From Sphingomonadales bacterium (GTDB lineage: Bacteria; Pseudomonadota; Alphaproteobacteria; Sphingomonadales; Sphingomonadaceae), in the NCBI GenBank assembly GCA_025360285.1, contig JANYCM010000206.1:1-17533 (forward strand): a DNA stretch of 17,533 bases, read 5' to 3'. The notes under the pieces are model-generated. The model saw only the letters and a list, made by a program, of their open reading frames with translations. It did not search any database and was not told the DNA's origin. Below are positions 1-7,728 of the stretch, one piece after another (positions within the stretch are counted from its first letter, which is position 1; every line of letters begins with the position of its first letter). The position numbers and the translations under genes are program-made.

Positions 1-486
1 CGCCACCAGCCTGGGCACCAGCGTCACCGGCTTGGCCAGATGCAGCAGCGCGATATCGTCGCGGGCCGGCGCCGGCACGAAATCGGGATGAACGACAATG
101 CGATCAATCACCGCCGTCGGCAGCGCACCATCCAGCTGCAACCCGCCATAGCGGATTTGCAGATTCTGCGGCTGCGCCACCACCGCCTGGCCCAGCACGA
201 CACAATGCGCCGCCGTCAGCACCCAATCCCGGGCAATCAGCGATCCGCCACAACTGTGCCGCCGCGCCCATTCCGGCTGCGGCGCGCCGGGAAACACCAA
301 CGGCCCGCGATAACCGATCGACACCTGCCACGGCGCGTCGCCCGGCTTGGCACCGTCGCCGCCAACGACCCGCCCGCCATCATCAGCCGGCGGATCGGGC
401 AGGCACGGCGGCGGCGCGGCGGCCATCAGCCCGGCGAGCAGCAGAATGGCGGCGGGCTTCACCGCCCGGGCAAACGGAATGTACAT
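1..486 (-). CDS. Trypsin-like S1 serine protease, secreted zymogen (3' end cut by window edge)
   Basis: The first 162 codons of a chymotrypsin-fold (S1) endopeptidase are visible; the frame runs off the window at base 1, so the catalytic Ser region is not seen. In order: a basic N-terminus, a hydrophobic stretch (about residues 11-24, ending MAAA), a short Pro-rich propeptide with Cys28, the activation site R39-V40-V-G-G, PWQVSI, CGGSLI (Cys79), WVLTAAHC (catalytic His94, Cys95 expected to pair with Cys79) and DDIALLHL (catalytic Asp144). The ATG overlaps the last 28 bp of the upstream caspase gene in another frame, with AGGGA 9 nt before it, which suggests translational coupling. The export signal and zymogen site imply an extracytoplasmic enzyme activated by cleavage after Arg39. 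The family is clear from the motifs; substrate and full length are unknown. Confidence 0.92.
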   Translation of the reverse strand, partial: MYIPFARAVKPAAILLLAGLMAAAPPPCLPDPPADDGGRVVGGDGAKPGDAPWQVSIGYRGPLVFPGAPQPEWARRHSCGGSLIARDWVLTAAHCVVLGQAVVAQPQNLQIRYGGLQLDGALPTAVIDRIVVHPDFVPAPARDDIALLHLAKPVTLVPRLVA

Positions 487-2402
487 GGCGGGGATTCCCT
501 GCGGGCGGCGGCGGGCAATATGTTGACGGAAACGATCTGCGCCCCCCAATCGCCGATACGGACGATATCACGGCTGGCCTGGCCGCGGGCCGCGGCGCGC
601 AGCACGGCTTCCAGGCGGTTGCCCGGCACCATGTCGCGCGCGCCGGATTGCGCCAGCGCCGACAGATCAACTTCGCCTTCGGTCAGCAGCAGCAGGAAAT
701 GATTGCGCCCCGGATCACCTGCCACCAGGCCGCGCTTGCGCAGCGATTGCCCGGCGGCCAGCGGATCGGGCTCCATGGTGAGCGGCGCAATCGCCAGATC
801 GCTGCCCAATGCCACCAGATAGGCGTGGCGCGACCCGGCCAGCGTGTTGCGATAGGTAACCGCGATCAGATCGCCCTGATAGGCGATGGTTTCGCCAGCA
901 TGGCCGGACAATGGTGCCGAAGGGCTGCCTGGTGCGCAATCATAGGTCAGCGCCAGCGATCCCGCCGCCATGCCGCGATCATTGCGCAGCGACAACAGGG
1001 TGAAATATTGCGCCAGCTTGCGGGCATTTTCGCGGATGCCGGCCGCATCGGCGAGATCAAGCGCCGAACCAATGGCGCTGCCATCGCCGGCGCGCAATTG
1101 GACACGGCCGCGATCGACGACAAAGACATAGTCCGGAACCGATCCTTTCGACAGCGCCGTCGCATCGGCGATGGCGGCGGCGACGGCGGCACGGTCAGCG
1201 GCGCTGCCGCCCTGGATCGCCACCCGCACCGGGCTGCCGCCATAGACATGTTCAACCTCGCGGACCTGGGCCAGCACCGGCAGGCCGGCGAGCGGCGCGC
1301 TCAGCCTGATCACCGCATCGCCGATGGTGACACTTTCGACGGTGCCGGTCCCCAGGCTGCCCTCGCCGCGCACCGCCGCGCCGGTATTGGCGAACAATTG
1401 ATAGGTCGATCCGACGGTAACGCCGGCCAGGCTGCCATTGGCCAGCACGATACGGTCGGGCGTCGGCCCGGCGCTCGCCGCGAACAACCGCAGGCCCGGC
1501 GGGGCAAGGCCCAGGAACGGCATGGTCAGCGCGCCTTCGGCCTTGGGGGTCTGAAGGTCGCCGTTCTTGACCAGCCGGCGGCGGATCTCGGCGGCGATAT
1601 CGGCATAGGCCGGCGCCGGCAATTCGGTCAGCGCGCCGAACAGCGCCTGTGAAAACACGCCGTGGCGATCAGGGCCGCTGCCGGTTTCGCGCGCTACTTC
1701 ATTGTCATCGGCGGCGGCAAGGGCGACGCGATAGCCGGGGGCGGCACCGGGCACGGGCGGCGGCAAGGGCGCAATATCGTCGCCGGCTGCCATTGGCTCA
1801 GCGGCTGTTGGTGCCTTGCGCGCTTCGCCGCCGCGCAAATCCCGCGTCGCGCTGCCCGAATGGCAGGCATCGAACAAGGTGACCACATGCACACCGCGGC
1901 GCGTAGCGGCGGTGATCAGCCGATCGATATCATCATCGATAATGTCCGAAACGCCATCGCCGCGGGCATCCTGTGACAACAGCGTGCTGTTGTAGCCGGT
2001 GACTTCGCTGTGCAGGGGGTCGCGCGCCTGTGATCCATGGCCGGCATAATAGAACAGCAGGACATCGCCGGGCGCCGACGCCAGGGTCAGCGCCCGGAAC
2101 GCCCCGATGATATTGGCGCGGCTGGCGCAGGCGTTGGTCAGGGTGACCGATACGGCGTTGTGTTTCTGGCAGTCACCGCCCGGGGCGAAATCATCCAGCC
2201 CGAGCCGCCAGCGCGGCCCGGCCAGCGCCTGCTTGATCAGCAGCACGTCATTGACGGCGCCCGCCAGGTCACGGAACTCCGGATCGCTGTTGCCGGGCTT
2301 GCCAACCGAATGGGCATAGGAATCAATGCCGACAAACAGCGCGCGCGTCACCGCTCCGGCCGGCGCTGCGTGCAGCAGCAGGATGAGCAACAGCGCCTTC
2401 AT
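459..2402 (-). CDS. Caspase-family (C14) orthocaspase/metacaspase-like protease with DUF4384-like C-terminal region, exported
   Basis: A 647-aa protein. Residues 1-17 form a signal peptide (Lys2, Leu/Ile core, AGA before the predicted cut). The caspase fold starts at once (RALFVGIDSY, from residue 20), with the catalytic His in YYAGHGSQ (His122) and the catalytic Cys in LFDACHSG (Cys180). Asp178, two residues before Cys, matches the S1-pocket Asp of metacaspases, which cleave after Arg or Lys. The acidic GVSDIIDDDID segment (150-160) resembles the metacaspase IxDDE region. Residues 300-500 are weakly recognisable, and about 500-580 (GDLIAVTYRNT, HAYLVALG, AIAPL) resembles DUF4384. Cys78 and Cys92 could form a disulfide. 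The gene overlaps the upstream WD40-caspase stop by 4 bp (ATGA), has AGGGGG 7 nt before the start, and overlaps the downstream trypsin gene by 28 bp. Substrate is unknown; Arg/Lys specificity is inferred. Confidence 0.9.
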   Translation of the reverse strand: MKALLLILLLHAAPAGAVTRALFVGIDSYAHSVGKPGNSDPEFRDLAGAVNDVLLIKQALAGPRWRLGLDDFAPGGDCQKHNAVSVTLTNACASRANIIGAFRALTLASAPGDVLLFYYAGHGSQARDPLHSEVTGYNSTLLSQDARGDGVSDIIDDDIDRLITAATRRGVHVVTLFDACHSGSATRDLRGGEARKAPTAAEPMAAGDDIAPLPPPVPGAAPGYRVALAAADDNEVARETGSGPDRHGVFSQALFGALTELPAPAYADIAAEIRRRLVKNGDLQTPKAEGALTMPFLGLAPPGLRLFAASAGPTPDRIVLANGSLAGVTVGSTYQLFANTGAAVRGEGSLGTGTVESVTIGDAVIRLSAPLAGLPVLAQVREVEHVYGGSPVRVAIQGGSAADRAAVAAAIADATALSKGSVPDYVFVVDRGRVQLRAGDGSAIGSALDLADAAGIRENARKLAQYFTLLSLRNDRGMAAGSLALTYDCAPGSPSAPLSGHAGETIAYQGDLIAVTYRNTLAGSRHAYLVALGSDLAIAPLTMEPDPLAAGQSLRKRGLVAGDPGRNHFLLLLTEGEVDLSALAQSGARDMVPGNRLEAVLRAAARGQASRDIVRIGDWGAQIVSVNILPAAARRESPPCTFRLPGR

Positions 2403-5400
2403 CCCGTTGCCCCCTCACGTGGCCGCAGCACCGGGCCATGGTCAGCGACGAAATTGAACAGCGCCGGGCGCTGCACCGGGCGTTTCTGCGGCGGCAATGG
2501 CTCCAGATCGGTAAAGTTGCGCGCCCGCGCCGGGGCCGGATTGCCCATCAGGTTCATCCGGCCAGCGGCGATATCATCGGCAAGACCGGGCAGGCGACCC
2601 ACGGCAAAGCGCAGCCATTCTTCCAGATTGAGCTCACCATCGCCGTTCAGATCGGCCGGCGTGCCCGGCGCCAGGCCTTCGGTGACCAGCGCATAGGTCA
2701 GCAGGCCATGGCCCAGCCGGCCATCCTCCATGGCGACATTATCGGCCTGGGTGGCGGCAAGAATGCGGATGCCCTTGTCATAAGCGAGCTGCCCCAGGCC
2801 GGGATCGCCCATCGGGCCGGGGCGGAAACCATCGGCATCGACACTGGCGGCGCTGTGGCAGGCATCGATGATCAGCGCCATGTCGGCAGGATCGATCTTG
2901 CGCAGCCACAGCGTCAGTTCAGCGGCGGAAATCAGGCTGGGCAACGCGGGCTTGCCGGCGGCATCGATGCCGGCATCGGCGGGGACGATATAGAATTGGC
3001 CATCGATCGTATCGCCATGCCCCGAATAGCTGATGATCAGCAGATCATCAGGGGTGATCGCCGCCAGCAGAGCCGGATCGACACCAACGCGCTTTGCCGT
3101 CGCCACCACCGCAGCCGGCGGCGCATCACCGGCCAGCGCCTGCAAGACGTCATGGACGATCGCCTTGGTGGCAAGGTTGCGCTGGGCGGTGCTCGTCAGG
3201 GTGATGGCATCGACGCGGCGATAGGCATCGCTCTCGGGTGAACGAAAACAGGGTTCGGACCGGCAGGCGGATGACCGCTGCCCCGGTGCCCCCGGCAGCA
3301 GGGCGGCGCGCAGGCCCGCCGCCATCGCTTCGGCATCGCTGGCGGCATAGTTCAACCGCCAATCGGGATTGCTGGTCTGGTCAACGCCGATCGCCACCAC
3401 CAGCGCCCGGCGCTGGTGCGGTGGTGCCGGCGGAGACAAGGGGAAGCTGGCCATCGTTGTCAGGCCCTTCACCCGGTCGCTGTTGAAGGCATAGGTAGAC
3501 AGCGTCACCTGTGTAGCGCCGCCTGGTAGGCGGATAGGCAGGGTGATAACGGCGCTGGCCTGGTCGGTCACCTGCGTCGCCGTGCGCCAACCGGCCAGGT
3601 CACCCGTCGCCGGCTGGGTGACGCCTTCGGGCGCCGGCGCCTGTTCGACCAGCCGGCCACCCATGAACAGCCGCAGATCATAGATGCCGGACTTGGTCTG
3701 GCCATTGGGCGCCTCTGCGTCTTCGCCCTGCGCCACTTTGACATTCACCAGCGCCCGGCCCTGATCACGCGGGTCGCGCTCCACGCTCAAGATCTGGGTG
3801 ACCGGCAACACGCGGTTGATCGTCGCCATATCGGGCAAGGGGCGAAAAACCGAGGCACAACTCGTCTGCACACAACCCAGCAATTTGCCCACCAGCAGCG
3901 GTTCATACAATTGCCGCATGAAGGTGGATGACGGCAGCGGCACAAAGGGGTCATCGCGGACCAGCCAGCGCACCGCATCGGTATCGGGGGCGAGATTGGT
4001 ATCATAGCGGCCATCGGGCAGCGCCGCGAAGAAGCGATTGTTGGGGAAGCTGCTGAAGGTTAATCGCAGCGCGCCGGTACGGCTGTCCCAAAAACGCAAG
4101 GTACCATCGTCGGACGCCGCCCAGAACAGGGGCCTACTGGCAAGATAGCCGCCGTTGATCGCCCCCGAGATGGGGATTTGCGGCACGATCGCTTTCCCGT
4201 CGGTCATCGCATAGCGTTGCAGCGTCTTGAAGCCGACGCCGCCGACCACCGCGGTCTTGCCATCGCTGGCGATCAGATCGGCGCGGTCGGTCAGGCTGGG
4301 CAACAGCAATGTATGGCTTTCGGTGATGCCAAGGCTCAACACCCCGCCGACAAATTGTGACAACAGGGCGCTGCCATCGCTTGAAAAAGCCAGGCTCTGG
4401 ATGCGGCTTTCGTCGCGGGCTTCTTCCAGGGTCATGCTGCTGTCATACAGATCCTTGGCGTGATCCTCGAAAGATTGCCCGCCGATGGGCCGCGCCGGAT
4501 CGACCCCGACGATCGCGATCGTCGGCGGCCAGGTCTTTTCGATGGGCGCGCGCGGCGTCAGCGCAACCGCGATCAGCGTGTGATCGGGTGTAATGGCAAA
4601 GCCGGTGATCAGCCGCTCATCGATTTCTTCAATCTTGCGCCGCTGCCACTGGCCCTTGGCAAAGACATAAAGGCCATCGGCGGCCGAAACCGGCTTGCCG
4701 CAACTGCCCGGCCCGGAGCCAACGAACATCCCGGTATCGCCGATCGGTGTCGTCAGGCACCGGCTGGGAATGATGGCTTCGACCTGCCCACGCGGCCCGC
4801 CGTTGCTGGCGGCATCGACGACCAGGGCCGGCAACGGGTCCTTCCCCGCCTTGTCGGCCTCGGTCGGCTTCACATCGCTGACGACATAATGGCTGCTGCT
4901 GATCCAGCGCACCCGGTCATACAGGCCGCGCTTGATGAGGGTCGGCAAGGGCGCATTGGTGGCGAGGTCCCAGACTTCGACCAGCGTTGAAACCCCGCCA
5001 TAGCGCACCAGCCGGGCGATACGCTTGCCATCGGGGGACAGGTCGGCATCGATGAAGATTGCCGGCGCCTGGCCGAGCAGTTGCTGCGCCGGCTTGCCAT
5101 TGCCGGCGGCGATCTGGACTCCGTGGCGGGCGCTGCCGGGGCTTGAGGCGCTGGCCAGATCTAGGCGGGTCAGCGTCCGGCCATCGGGGCTGGCCGGTAA
5201 TGGCGGCGGCTTCAGCGCGGCCACCGCGGCGTCGGTCATGACGGCGGGCTTGCCAACCACCGCAAAGCGGCGGTTGTCGAGATCAAGATCGAGCGTGTAA
5301 CGCCGATATTCATTGGCGACATTTTCATTCGGCGAGCCGCTGGCGATGACGGTAAAACGGACTGTCTTGCCATCCGGCGCGACGGTGATCGCCCGCAGCT

Positions 5401-5689
5401 GATCGATGGTGAATTCGCCCAGCGCATCGAGCCGCGGGAAATTGAGATGGTCGATGATCTCGCCGCTGTCGGTATCCCAGAGCAGGACCGAGGCATCAAA
5501 GCCACTCGCCGTGATGAGCAGCGCGCCGTCATTGGCCCAGGCGGCGGCATCAACGCCTTGCGGATGGCTGAACTGGATCACCACCTTGGGAACGATCGGT
5601 GGCGCAGGCGGCGGCGCAGCAGCCGGCGCCAAGAGCCAGACCAACGCCAGCAACAGCGCCTTTGTGGCCTGGATCACCTCGCGTGCCAT
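2399..5689 (-). CDS. WD40-repeat caspase-family (C14) protein with EF-hand-like loop, exported or membrane-anchored
   Basis: A 1096-aa fusion. A hydrophobic N-terminus (about residues 10-25, followed by Ala/Pro linker) predicts a signal peptide or anchor. Residues 35-560 carry degenerate WD40 blades, seen as VLLWDTDSGEI (69-79), VEVWDLATN (237-245) and LRFWDSRTG (531-539). Then comes the ALPDGRYDTN...VRWLV module common in bacterial WD40-caspase proteins. The caspase domain (761-1045) starts RALVVAIGVD, with His891 in SYSGHGD and Cys944 in IIDACHSA; Asp942 is the metacaspase-type S1 Asp. A canonical EF-hand loop lies at residues 1013-1024. Six Cys besides Cys944 fall in three close pairs. The start is supported by AGAGGGACG before ATG. 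The gene is first of an overlapping trio with the orthocaspase and trypsin genes, 94 bp after xpaC. The propeller suggests a protein-binding or sensing scaffold (inference). Confidence 0.92.
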   Translation of the reverse strand: MAREVIQATKALLLALVWLLAPAAAPPPAPPIVPKVVIQFSHPQGVDAAAWANDGALLITASGFDASVLLWDTDSGEIIDHLNFPRLDALGEFTIDQLRAITVAPDGKTVRFTVIASGSPNENVANEYRRYTLDLDLDNRRFAVVGKPAVMTDAAVAALKPPPLPASPDGRTLTRLDLASASSPGSARHGVQIAAGNGKPAQQLLGQAPAIFIDADLSPDGKRIARLVRYGGVSTLVEVWDLATNAPLPTLIKRGLYDRVRWISSSHYVVSDVKPTEADKAGKDPLPALVVDAASNGGPRGQVEAIIPSRCLTTPIGDTGMFVGSGPGSCGKPVSAADGLYVFAKGQWQRRKIEEIDERLITGFAITPDHTLIAVALTPRAPIEKTWPPTIAIVGVDPARPIGGQSFEDHAKDLYDSSMTLEEARDESRIQSLAFSSDGSALLSQFVGGVLSLGITESHTLLLPSLTDRADLIASDGKTAVVGGVGFKTLQRYAMTDGKAIVPQIPISGAINGGYLASRPLFWAASDDGTLRFWDSRTGALRLTFSSFPNNRFFAALPDGRYDTNLAPDTDAVRWLVRDDPFVPLPSSTFMRQLYEPLLVGKLLGCVQTSCASVFRPLPDMATINRVLPVTQILSVERDPRDQGRALVNVKVAQGEDAEAPNGQTKSGIYDLRLFMGGRLVEQAPAPEGVTQPATGDLAGWRTATQVTDQASAVITLPIRLPGGATQVTLSTYAFNSDRVKGLTTMASFPLSPPAPPHQRRALVVAIGVDQTSNPDWRLNYAASDAEAMAAGLRAALLPGAPGQRSSACRSEPCFRSPESDAYRRVDAITLTSTAQRNLATKAIVHDVLQALAGDAPPAAVVATAKRVGVDPALLAAITPDDLLIISYSGHGDTIDGQFYIVPADAGIDAAGKPALPSLISAAELTLWLRKIDPADMALIIDACHSAASVDADGFRPGPMGDPGLGQLAYDKGIRILAATQADNVAMEDGRLGHGLLTYALVTEGLAPGTPADLNGDGELNLEEWLRFAVGRLPGLADDIAAGRMNLMGNPAPARARNFTDLEPLPPQKRPVQRPALFNFVADHGPVLRPREGATG

Positions 5690-5783
5690 CGTCCCTCTCC
5701 CCGGCCTGCGAGTCTATCGCTTAACGCCCCAAGGGAAAGGATTTTTTAAGCCAAAGCATCATGCCGACTTCAACAGCATACTC

Positions 5784-6506
5784 TCAGGCCGGTGGCAGCG
5801 TTTCACCGCCATAGCGGGTTTCCAGGAACCGCCCCTGCACGACCAGCGCGTCGCGGTCGGCGGCGGCAAGCTGGTCCGACGCCCGCGCCAGTTCGGCCTC
5901 CACAAGCCTCAACCCATCGACCAATGTCGTCTCGATGGTCCGGCCATCGCTGTCGATTGTGCGGGATCGCTGCTCAGCGGGCACGCGGGTATAGCGATCA
6001 ACCAGTTCGGGCAGATGCCGGCCGAGCAACCGCCCGACATCCTGCGCCACCGGATCGGCGGCGGGCACGCTGGCCAACTGGCTTTCCAGGGTCGCCAGCC
6101 GCGCCGAAATCGCATCGACCTGCGGCGCCGCCAAAGCCGGCAGACTGCGCCGTTGTCCATCGAGCCAGGCCTCGGTCACCGCCGGCAGCAGGGCGGGCGC
6201 TGCGTCGGCGACGGCGCGGGGTTCGGGCGTGCCGCCCCCCGACAGCCCCGCCACCAGCACGGAAACGCCGCCGAACAGCACCGCCAGCACCAGCGCGGTG
6301 GTGCCAATGGGGCCGATGATCAGCCCCCACAGAATCAGCGCCAGGATGATGCCACCGGCAACGATCGCCGCGCGTGACAGCCGCTTGCCGGCCGCCACCG
6401 CCGCGCGCTGCCGTCGCCGGGCGCGCGCCGCCTGCGCCGCCTCGCCGATCGCCAGCCGGCGCAGGCGTTCGTCGTTGCGCGCCAGAACCTGGTCCGGGTC
6501 GGCCAT
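5784..6506 (-). CDS. XpaC-like membrane protein (partner of TelA)
   Basis: A 240-aa protein with a basic, Ala/Arg-rich cytoplasmic helix (residues 1-45), two closely spaced membrane segments (about 46-64 and 68-88), and a soluble C-terminal half (100-240) predicted largely helical. Its position directly after telA, the two-helix hairpin and the helical tail fit the XpaC family ('5-bromo-4-chloroindolyl phosphate hydrolysis protein'), a name that does not describe a proven enzyme activity. The ATG overlaps the telA stop by one base (TGATG), with GAGG about 10 nt upstream inside telA, so the two are co-translated. XpaC/TelA pairs are associated with stress or toxic-anion resistance. Assignment rests mostly on gene pairing and architecture rather than on motifs I can name, so a generic membrane protein remains possible. 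Confidence 0.68.
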   Translation of the reverse strand: MADPDQVLARNDERLRRLAIGEAAQAARARRRQRAAVAAGKRLSRAAIVAGGIILALILWGLIIGPIGTTALVLAVLFGGVSVLVAGLSGGGTPEPRAVADAAPALLPAVTEAWLDGQRRSLPALAAPQVDAISARLATLESQLASVPAADPVAQDVGRLLGRHLPELVDRYTRVPAEQRSRTIDSDGRTIETTLVDGLRLVEAELARASDQLAAADRDALVVQGRFLETRYGGETLPPA

Positions 6507-7696
6507 CAGGCGATCGCCTCGAACGGCGAGGCACCGCTGTTGCCCAGCCGCGCCTGCGAGGCGCCTTCGGCCCGGGCAATATAGCCGCGGCTCTTTTCGA
6601 CTTCGCTAGACAAGGTAGTCACCGTCGTCTTCATCGATTCGAGCGCCTGGAGCTTGAAGTTGTCGATGGCATCCATGGTCTGATAGACATTCTGGAAGGC
6701 GCGTTGCAGCGTTTCGATAGGGATGGTGGCGCCCGCCGCCTGGGCATGGATCTGCGCCGTCTGGGTCTTGAGCAATTCACCAGTTGAATCGATCATGTTG
6801 GCGGTCGTGGTGTTGAGCGCGCCAATCTGTTCGAGCACCAGCTTCTGGTTGGTCAGCGCCTGTGCCACCGTCACCGCCGTGCGCAGCGCCGCCACGGTAG
6901 TGGTGGAGGCGCGATCGACACCTTTCACCAGTTCAACATTATTCTTCTTGACCAGATCGAGCGCCAGATAGCCCTGAACGCTGACCGCCAATTGAGTGAG
7001 CAGGTCGGTCGAGCGCTGGCGGACGTAGAACAGCGCCGATTCGCGAATCGCCTTGGCCTTGGCCGGGTCGCTGTAATCCAGCTCCGCCGCCTTGGCCTCC
7101 AGGCTGGCATCGAGCGTCTTGGACATATGGACCATCTGTTCCAGCTTGCCCATCGCCGCCCACAGATTGGCGCGTTCCTGGTCGATGGCGGCATTGTCGT
7201 GCAGCAATTCGTCCTTGCCGTCCTTCAACCGGCCAAGGATGGCGGAAATATGCGTCTGCGCCGATTTATAGCTTTCGAAATAGCCGCGCAGCCGGTCGCC
7301 GCCAAAGGGGATCAGCCCGAACAGCTTCTTCTTGGTGGTCAGGTCGCCCTTGCGGCTGGGATCAAGGTCCTCGATCGTGGCGCGCAGCTGGGTCAGGTCG
7401 GCACCGATTCCGCTTTCCTTGTCCATCGCCCGCACCGGCCGATCAAGAAAGCGATTGGATTGCCCCGCCGCGGCAGCGATTTCGGTCGCCCCCAGATTGG
7501 TCAGCCGATCAACCTCCTTGCCGAATTCCGGGCTGGCAGCGTCCAATGACACCAGCTTGTCGACATAGGCTTCGACCTGGGCATCAAGTTTCGACACCTG
7601 GTCATCCTTCAACGGCACCAGCCCCGCCGCCTTGGCAGGGGCAATGGCGCTGACCGCCACCGGGGCTTCAAGCTTGATCGCGGGTTCGTCGGCCAT
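6506..7696 (-). CDS. telA: Toxic anion resistance protein TelA family
   Basis: A 396-aa, soluble, almost entirely helical protein matching the TelA family (KlaA/TelA, linked to tellurite resistance; molecular mechanism unresolved). Typical segments include KKKLFGLIPFGGDRLRGYFE (about residues 124-143), the following ESYKSAQTHI, a long coiled-coil-like middle (DNAAIDQERANLWAAMGKLEQ), QLAVSVQGYLALDLVKKNN, and TAVTVAQALTNQKLVLEQI leading to TTTANMID. I chose ATG 7696 over the in-frame ATG at 7702: GGAAGG sits about 9 nt before 7696 but only 3 nt before 7702. The gene is followed with a one-base overlap by the XpaC-like gene, and preceded closely by the transglutaminase gene (32 bp), so the three are probably one transcript. 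The role in anion resistance is family knowledge, not shown here. Confidence 0.88.
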   Translation of the reverse strand: MADEPAIKLEAPVAVSAIAPAKAAGLVPLKDDQVSKLDAQVEAYVDKLVSLDAASPEFGKEVDRLTNLGATEIAAAAGQSNRFLDRPVRAMDKESGIGADLTQLRATIEDLDPSRKGDLTTKKKLFGLIPFGGDRLRGYFESYKSAQTHISAILGRLKDGKDELLHDNAAIDQERANLWAAMGKLEQMVHMSKTLDASLEAKAAELDYSDPAKAKAIRESALFYVRQRSTDLLTQLAVSVQGYLALDLVKKNNVELVKGVDRASTTTVAALRTAVTVAQALTNQKLVLEQIGALNTTTANMIDSTGELLKTQTAQIHAQAAGATIPIETLQRAFQNVYQTMDAIDNFKLQALESMKTTVTTLSSEVEKSRGYIARAEGASQARLGNSGASPFEAIA

Positions 7697-7728
7697 GGGC
7701 ATCGTCCTTCCAGTCGCAGGACCGCCTT

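Noticed and set aside
648..1652. Long plus-strand open frame opposite the orthocaspase gene
   Set aside because: Arg/Gln/Gly-rich shadow with no recognisable motif; the minus-strand protein has catalytic motifs.
5710..5714. GAGTC (a GANTC methylation site for CcrM) just upstream of the WD40-caspase start
   Set aside because: GANTC also occurs inside genes of this window; one site gives no evidence of regulation.
5731..5749. Two TTAA words upstream of the WD40-caspase as a CtrA site
   Set aside because: The spacing is 11 bp, not the 7 bp of TTAA-N7-TTAA.
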